In this document: in pieces, positions 19,376 to 25,472 of the stretch | Numbering within the stretch: position 1 is the first letter of the stretch | Layout of the letters: each line of letters begins with the position of its first letter | Assembly (NCBI GenBank): GCA_019649035.1 | Contig: BMAT01000679.1 | Coordinates: 177,164 to 202,635 of the forward strand | Source: Elysia marginata | Taxonomy: Eukaryota; Mollusca; Gastropoda; Plakobranchidae | Reading direction: 5' to 3' | Length of the DNA stretch: 25,472 nt | Notes under the pieces: generated by a model | Database searches by the model: none | What the model was told of the DNA's origin: nothing | What the model saw: only the letters and a program-made list of their open reading frames with translations | Made by a program: the position numbers and the translations under genes

Positions 19376-22300
19376 ATCCGCATGGCTGTCTTCTTCATTG
19401 CCTTTATCGTTTTCAGCGTTATGAATAACACACAACACATTTTGTTACGATTTCCTTTAAAATTAACAGCACCACGCCGTTCATTGTTTGAACAGAATGT
19501 AGACTATAGACACACTTAAATGTAATAAATGATTCAGATATGCAACACTTAAAAGGTAACAAAAATGGTGTCCATTCATGCTCATTTCATTTCTATAATC
19601 ATATTTTTTTTTTAAATGAGCAAAATAATATGAACACGATTTTGATCTTTAAATACATAAAACAACGCTTTTTATCGGCTTTTATTGGTTTTCTCACATA
19701 GTTCGTTTACAGAAAATTTACAAAGGTGGATGAATATCAGGTGAAGAGTGATACCGCGGAGCTTAAAAGTAAACTAAAGAGCCGTCAGTGTTTCTTCAGT
19801 TCTCCGCCAAGGACAGAGCTGTAATGATCTGGGCAGTTTCCAGAGACTTCCGGCAATTTGACATGTGCAGTGAGGAAACTCGCGAAGCCCTACCGCTCCC
19901 GATAACAGAGCGAGCGGTACCCACTTGAGTGACTTCGTATGTAATTGTCAATAGCTAATAGCCACAAATCCCAATAGGCGATATAATCTATGGGATTGTT
20001 TTAAGTGCTAAGGTTGCCAATTACCTAGGAAAAAATATCGAGCCTTGGTTATCTCAGCGCTTTTTGTAGCCAAATGACCGTCACCTCCTGCTCCCCCCTT
20101 TTTTCCCGTGAATATAAAGTCAAAAAGGTTTTTAGATTTGTAAAAAGGAAAACAAATTAATGACTTCATGCTAACCCTAGGAAAAGAATTTCAAAACATA
20201 GCAATAATGTTCTGCGTACTGCAAAAATAATTAATAACTTTTTTTTTACAAAAAATTTGAAATTCAGACATTTTTAAAGCGTTACTGAAAGTGGACTGCT
20301 TAACTTTAGATGTATATTTTTATTTACTTAGAGCTTGTGCTTTTTCCACGCAAAAATATTAAAAACGCCAAAAAACAGTTGCTTTTTAGTTCGTTTCTAT
20401 CAAAGCTAATCCGATGGGAAATAGGCGTGGTATGTAATTGACGACGTCAGTTACGAGACGCTAAAATGTTTCCGCACGCGTATCGTTCGATTTTGAAGTC
20501 TCTGGCTCAAAGACATACATATAATTCGTCCCCTCATTATTTTTTGTTTATCATATTCTTTGTTATACATGAGATATAATAAGGTAAAGCTGAGTGAACG
20601 AATAGGTTATACCCTAATCCTGATATCACTAAAAAGTTATTCGACATAAAAATAAACGTTGAAAAATGGAACATGTGTTATCACTGATGTGGCGAACCAC
20701 AATAGGGATGCTTAAAATGTAACAAAAATACGAAGCATGAAAAGTTGAAAAAACTTAAAACCTGAAGATGATGTTTTGAAAACAGTATGGGTGAGCTGTA
20801 ATGAAACTTGTCAGTCCAGGCTTAACTAACAGCGAATGATATGGCTGAGGTATTTATTTCAAATAGTATTTACATGAAAACAAAACAGGCTTTAGGATAT
20901 TCATAAGTCAAAAACGAAATTACATCGATGCGCTCATATCTCATCAGACATTTTGCTGATTAGAATTTGCGTTTTAAAACGTGACGTTATTTACATTAGA
21001 CGCGGTTGCCAAAATATGAAAAATTCGACAACAGAATAATTTTATTATTTTCCTTGAAAATAATGATAAGATGGGTTTTGTCATGAAAGCATACATGCGT
21101 GAGTTTAATTTTGTGAACAAAATCGAGTCTTCGAATCCTTTTCTGATTTGTTTTGGCTATCGTTGATACAAAATAAGTTTAAAATTCCAATGGTTTCTGA
21201 AGTGACAAAATGACAACAACTGCTAAACACAGAGAGGAAAACACATGAGATTTAAAATGTTATACAAACGTTGCTTCAATTGCTTGCAAGCGCATTGCCA
21301 CGTTACTTGGGTGCTCCTGTAACGTGAAGTTTGTAAAACATCATGAAACATGTCGTTGTTTTGTAAAAAAAAAAAAGAAAACAACTTGATTAAAGTTTGA
21401 ACACGTCTCTTGAAACTACAATCAGAATACAGTGAACTGTAATTGCTGTAAGTTATATTTCTACAGAAGATTGTTAAAATCGTCTTACACCTTGACAGTA
21501 TAGAAATGAATTAAACTTTTTAATACAAAAATTTTCCTTTAGAATGCCAACTTCGAATCTTACAATCCTTTGGATCCGACACAGCTTTTAAGTTGTTTTT
21601 TTACCTCACTTCTGAACTACTTTTCTTTATTTTTAGTCGGAAACTGCCGAACATGAAAGATTCATATTTACAATGATTCTGACCTAAATCTACTTCACAA
21701 CTTGGGAAACACCAATCTTTTCCGCCTTCCTTCTTGTAGATTGCACATCCCTTTGTGTGGCACGATAGGAAAAAAATTAAACAGCATTGAAACTAAAAGC
21801 TCTTAGACCTCGTTTTACACACAATTCCGCAGCAAAAGGTAGATTTAGGTCAGAACCATTGGATATGCAAACCACAACATTGCACAAGTATTTACAACTT
21901 TACACATTCTATTCTTATACTCATCTAAATCAGAGGAACGTTAAAAGAATCTTTCCTCATCGGAAGCTTCGTAAGTTCAATGACATCTGCTCGAATTAGA
22001 CACAACTTACGACTCGAAAACATCTCATATTATGGTCATGTTCGATAGCTGTACGGTATCTTTAATGAATAAAGAAAAATAAAAAAACAGACTTTGGGAG
22101 GGTAGGATTGGTTCGATTAGTAAGGAAGAAATTTAAATAAGAAGCGATTCTTGGCAGTTTTATAAAATTGTGATTACTAACTCGCAGGCGAGATATTTCT
22201 TTTCTAAGATCCAAAATGTAAAGCAGCGTGCAAGACCATACTATAGGACTTAAAGTTAGTATAACAGCTTCTTCGAATGCCTGCCAATGATTAAAAAATT

Positions 22301-22524
22301 TTTAAGTTGAGATTAGCATTTTTGTGTGGAAAAAAAGTTTGAAACGACCATGACTTTTTTACTAAAGCTAAAAAGTGTGGCATTTTTTTTTCTTTTAAAG
22401 ACTTTTATATGCCTTTGAGTGACGCCATTTAGTTTTCACATTCAACTTTCATTCCTAAATCTGAAGAAATAAAAAAAAAACATTATAGCCCAGATAATGT
22501 TTGCTGCTGTTTTTTTTATATAAG
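19376..22524. other. Non-coding DNA, one GC-richer patch
   Basis: Over 3 kb without a recognisable gene. A GC-richer patch at about 19735-19935 includes a 39-codon plus frame with no Met (ending in a TAA near 19822) and a hairpin. The 70-codon frame at 21787-21999 opens on TTG in A-rich DNA and has no family resemblance. I see no tRNA, rRNA or long microsatellite here. Confidence 0.5.
19891..19919 (+). repeat. Hairpin, 8-bp perfect stem
   Basis: TACCGCTC (19891-19898) pairs with GAGCGGTA (19912-19919) across a 13-base loop. It is GC-rich compared with the surroundings. No T-run follows, so it is not a typical terminator. Function is unknown. Confidence 0.4.
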
Positions 22525-22640
22525 ACCTTCTTCTTCTTCTTGTGGTTTGCCTCAGGTGGCGAGGCCGGTGTCCCTCACGAATACATTCGTGCAGTGGAGG
22601 TCCCCATTGGACCAGGATGACATAATCAACTAAATGATGA
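22525..22640 (-). mobile_element. Retroposon-like 3' end with (AAG)n tail
   Basis: Read on the minus strand, a GC-rich block of about 90 bases ends in an (AAG)n tail (22527-22541). It contains two perfect hairpins: CACGAAT-AC-ATTCGTG (22576-22591) and GGTCC-CCATT-GGACC (22599-22613). A structured 3' end followed by short tandem units is typical of LINE or SINE 3' termini that the reverse transcriptase recognises. A minus frame through it reads QWGPPLHECIREGHRPRHLR, which could be a LINE C-terminus, but I cannot confirm a family. Confidence 0.5.
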
Positions 22641-22740
22641 TTCGAAGAGCACAAAGCTTATCCTTCTTTTAAACATCCATTCAATTCATACACCTATACA
22701 CGTCTAGCGTCAGGGAAATGATTTCATAGATATACATGAC

Positions 22741-22760
22741 ATACTACCACATACTACCAC
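22741..22760 (+). repeat. Two tandem 10-bp units
   Basis: ATACTACCAC occurs twice in direct succession. This is a minor tandem duplication. Confidence 0.7.
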
Positions 22761-22830
22761 ACAAGCACGGCCTTCTTAAGAGTTAAATATACACCTGCAG
22801 TTTTTATTTACAACCTCACGAGACATCCAC

Positions 22831-22871
22831 TAATATTAATAATAATAGTAATAATGATGATAATAATAATG

Positions 22872-22924
<53 letters not shown>

Positions 22925-23053
22925 AATAATTAGAAGAAGAAGAAGAAGAAAAACATTCATAATACTATTAATAGTATTCATAATAATAATAATATTTATA
23001 ATAATAATAATAATAATAATAACAATAATAATATTGATAATACATTATTATTA
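22831..23053 (+). repeat. Compound (AAT)n-(AAG)n microsatellite
   Basis: (AAT/TAA)n from 22831 to 22930 with occasional GAT, then an AAG run at 22932-22950, then more (AAT)n at 22979-23053. An 18-bp perfect palindrome, AATACTATTAATAGTATT, lies at 22961-22978. The poly-Ile/Met frame at 22854-23066 and the poly-Leu part of the minus frame 22996-23229 are translated repeat. Confidence 0.95.
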
Positions 23054-23670
23054 TCTGCGCGATTAATGACACCAGTGTAAAAACAACATGGCCACGCATA
23101 TATATATAAAGATCGTAAATATCTTCCAAAGAAATTTGGACAAAACGGTGTTGTTGTGAATTTTACACTGTTTTTAAGCTTCGATTTTAGTCTTTTGGGA
23201 AGTAAAGCAAAATAAAAAAATACAACCATAAAAAGGTAAATGTATAATTATGCGAAATAAATACAACAATCTCCAAAACTGTCTACGTTGAGGCTGAAGT
23301 CCTACATTTCCACCATAAAAAATGTTTGTGATGTTGCCATAATCGAACTAAATAGCTAACACAATATCACAAGAAGTAAGAAAATAAATTAATATTACGT
23401 ATGATTTTTTTAAAAAACATAATATAAGGAGCTCCTCTAGAAAAGCCCATGCTTTTGTCTTTGTAGAATCCACCATCGATGTGACGGATATTGTTCTTCT
23501 TGTTCTATTCACATTTTTATAATAGTTTTTGCCGCAGGCGTCTGGAACATCATTCCATTGACGCAAAGAGGAAGCGTCAAATCTTTTAATGGAAATCGTA
23601 ACAAGAACCGGTGTACTTTTCAGTCAAAACACTTTTCCAGAGGAGCACGTCCTAGCCTGAGCTTAAAATG
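23054..23670. other. Non-coding DNA, possibly 3' UTR of the frame to its right
   Basis: No gene is recognised. A 72-codon minus frame (23348-23566) has an unremarkable composition. If the minus-strand frame at 23671-23916 is a real terminal exon, this stretch would hold its 3' UTR. An ATTAAA (minus) at 23584-23589, about 80 bases past the stop, could be a polyadenylation signal. Confidence 0.35.
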
Positions 23671-23916
23671 TCACGTGATCAGCTTGTAGCGTAACAGCTG
23701 CAAAGTCACAATCAAGAAAATCAACACAACAGTATCGGCGCGACGTCGTTGAGAATTGCTCTTCGGGTCCTCCTCCCCTCTTTGCACGTCGTACGTCCCG
23801 CCGCCGCCGATGCTTGTAACGCCGGATGACTCTGCAACAAGTGAAACTGATATTGAGGAAATATTGTAGACCGTGCAGTCATAAAATGTGGTTTTAAGTT
23901 TTGAAAGTTTGCACAG
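23671..23916 (-). CDS. Candidate terminal exon, membrane-anchored C-terminus
   Basis: The minus strand is open for 81 codons from 23916 to a TGA at 23671-23673, with no Met start, as for an internal or last exon. A pyrimidine-rich run ending TTGTTGCAG, with its AG at plus 23833-23832, is a credible acceptor. From there the exon would code residues 29-81 of the frame. In order these are a Ser/Gly-rich stretch with GGGG (37-40), a charged linker with EED and RRR (48-59), a hydrophobic segment TVVLIFLIVTLQLL (62-75) and a short RYKLIT tail. The GC content is well above that of the surrounding DNA. The layout suggests the C-terminus of a single-pass membrane or lipid-anchored surface protein. I do not recognise the family, and upstream exons would lie to the right of or beyond the window. 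Confidence 0.4.
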   Translation of the reverse strand: MCKLSKLKTTFYDCTVYNISSISVSLVAESSGVTSIGGGGTYDVQRGEEDPKSNSQRRRADTVVLIFLIVTLQLLRYKLIT

Positions 23917-24572
23917 TCAATCCCCTCTTCAGAAACATTTTCTTTTGTGAAAGTCGAACAATGGAAAAGATATGTTTAACGTCGTAGGAAACGCATGCTT
24001 TGTCTCATTCAGCGGGGTCAAGAAAACGTAGTTTTCACAAATAAAGCCGGTTTTACATAATGCCTATCCCCGACTGAAGACTACGGACCGGTTCGTGTCC
24101 GATGGTCCGTTTTTGCTCTCACATGGAGCGTTTCTATGTAGGGGATTATATAGGGACAGAAACATTTTCAAAGTATCAAATCAGGACTCTGCCGGAATCT
24201 ACCGTACGGTAAACGCATCGTGTGAAACTTGCTGAGTTTTAAGTTAGTAAAGAGTTGTAATTGGTTGTGATAAATAACGCTACCTTATGACGTGGACAAC
24301 ACACTGTAGACTTAGCTTAGCTAGTATAATACCAACTAAGCGCATTTGGCCGGCGTTGTAAACCACTGTTGTTCAGTTATATAACTTAGAAAGAAAGAAT
24401 AAAAGATCTTAAATCCTCGAAAGATTGTTTTGAAAATCAAAACTGAGTTAACACAAAATTAATGATTTTACAACATGTGCAGATTCGTTTTATAAAATAT
24501 TATTTTGAATGAAGGAAGATATTGTTAAACAATCAGATATTTTCTTGTAAATATGGCTGTTTTTATAAGGTA
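23917..24572. other. Non-coding DNA with short palindromes
   Basis: No gene is recognised. Within 24061-24165 there is an imperfect inverted arrangement (CCTATCCCC near the left, TAGGGGATTATATAGGGAC near the right) and an internal GGACC/GGTCC pair. A perfect 12-bp palindrome, TACCGTACGGTA, lies at 24200-24211. This could be a decayed DNA transposon, but no clean terminal repeats were found. Confidence 0.4.
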
Positions 24573-24790
24573 ATCGGTGGTGGCTAGAGGCTGGCAGTAA
24601 GCCAGTGGGTCATTTTTATAAAGGTCCAGGGTTCGATTCCTTGTGCTGATCCATAACTAATTAGGTAGTTAGGTCTGATAAGACTTAAGAATCAGCAAAA
24701 GTAAAGGCTGCAAGAAGCGGGAGGAAACCAGTAAACTACCTCAGAATGCCATATGGCAACAATCATTAGTGTACCTCTTGTTCCTCACTT
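24573..24790 (+). mobile_element. tRNA-derived SINE, second type
   Basis: A perfect B box, GGTTCGATTCC, lies at 24630-24640. A plausible A box, TGGCTAGAGGCTGG, lies at 24581-24594 about 49 bases upstream, which is long for a tRNA but acceptable for one with a long variable arm. The body continues with GCGGGAGGAAACC at about 24717-24729, a sequence I associate with a widespread conserved SINE central domain (from memory, not checked). The right end is uncertain. It differs from the element at 12811, so at least two SINE lineages are present. Confidence 0.65.
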
Positions 24791-25446
24791 AATACACTTA
24801 TTGAGTAAAAGACTAACTTTACCGGGTTTGATATTACGCTTGGTTTTAACAAATTACTTTTTTCTTACATCTATGTGTTAGAATTTCACTTGAAGTTGGT
24901 TATTCTGAAGGTCAAATTAAAAAACCGATGTATCGTCAGCGTAACATGAAAAGACCAAGGCATGTTTTGTCCCAAAAATTGGTATTTAATGTAAGTAACT
25001 TTCCCTCTCATTTTGAAAAGTTTTTTCTCCAATAGTGAAATAGCCCAACGAATGTGACTCTTTTCAGTGAACTATTCTTGGAACTGTTATACTGAGACGA
25101 TATCAAACTTAATGCTCACCTCTTTTTTCATTGTTTGTATCCGCTGAAAAAGAAACAGTAAAAGTGTGCGTGAGAAAAAAAAACAGAGGTTACCCGTTAA
25201 AGACATAACGACAGAAGTTAGAATAAGAGAAAATGGAATAAAGAAGAAAGCCAAGGGTCATCTAAAACAATTTAAATTAAATACATTTAAAAGAAAGAAT
25301 GTTTTACGTCCACAGCAATGAAATCTCTTTGTACTGCTCCACCAGGTTTCTTAAAGGGATACTTTTTTACTTTGGTCTCTATTTTCCTAATTTTGTTTAA
25401 GTTCACTATTTACAGTCTATACAGATATAGTGGATGTAACAAAGAA
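24791..25446. other. AT-rich non-coding DNA
   Basis: No gene or repeat is recognised. Purine-rich stretches at about 25150-25260 have no clear periodicity. Confidence 0.5.
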
Positions 25447-25472
25447 GTAGTTGTAGTAGTAATAGTAGTAGT
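25447..25472 (+). repeat. (GTA)n microsatellite, cut by window end
   Basis: GTA units with two interruptions run into the window edge, so the full length is unknown. Confidence 0.85.

Noticed and set aside
2394..23053. CRISPR-like or regularly spaced repeats
   Set aside because: All tandem repeats here are simple microsatellites without unique spacers, and the sequence is clearly eukaryotic.

Overview
The window reads as non-coding nuclear DNA from an animal with a large, repeat-rich, AT-rich genome. A lophotrochozoan, most likely a gastropod mollusc, fits best. The reasons are long (CT)n, (ATCT)n, (AAT)n and (GAT)n arrays, two tRNA-derived SINE-like elements, a decayed LINE 3' end, no prokaryote-like gene packing, and a 62-base assembly gap inside a CT array. 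The organism call is inference; no gene here names a species.

No complete protein-coding gene is recognisable. Nearly all open frames are short, start on non-ATG codons or come from simple repeats. The longest frame (12029-12589) is a by-product of pyrimidine-rich low-complexity DNA. A few GC-richer islands look like possible exons or decayed transposon fragments. The best is a minus-strand C-terminal-like frame at 23671-23916, with a plausible splice acceptor, a charged linker, a hydrophobic segment and a stop. The next best is an island at 13301-13441.

Layout: 1-2390 is mostly featureless, with a G-rich tract near 430 and an inverted repeat at 1126-1212. A CT array at 2394-2488 is followed by the first copy (about 2545-5640) of a diverged long repeat. 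A LINE 3' end on the minus strand lies at 5758-5990. From 6000 to 12000 the DNA is AT-rich with a CT/ATCT array at 8132-8240 and four ambiguous coding-like islands. At 12100-13190 there is a pyrimidine-rich tract, a second CT/ATCT array, a SINE, the assembly gap and more CT repeat. The second copy of the long repeat spans about 13845-17460, in the same order and orientation as the first and about 11.3-11.9 kb away. The right third holds GAT, ATC, AAT and AAG arrays, a structured retroposon-like 3' end (22525-22640), the candidate terminal exon and a second SINE (24573 to about 24790).

The most notable result is the collinear duplication. Matching blocks recur in order across about 3.1 kb and 3.6 kb with no reading frame shared throughout. 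This is either an old segmental duplication or two copies of an uncatalogued long repeat. I found no convincing new biological system, and no set of genes here can be shown to work together.
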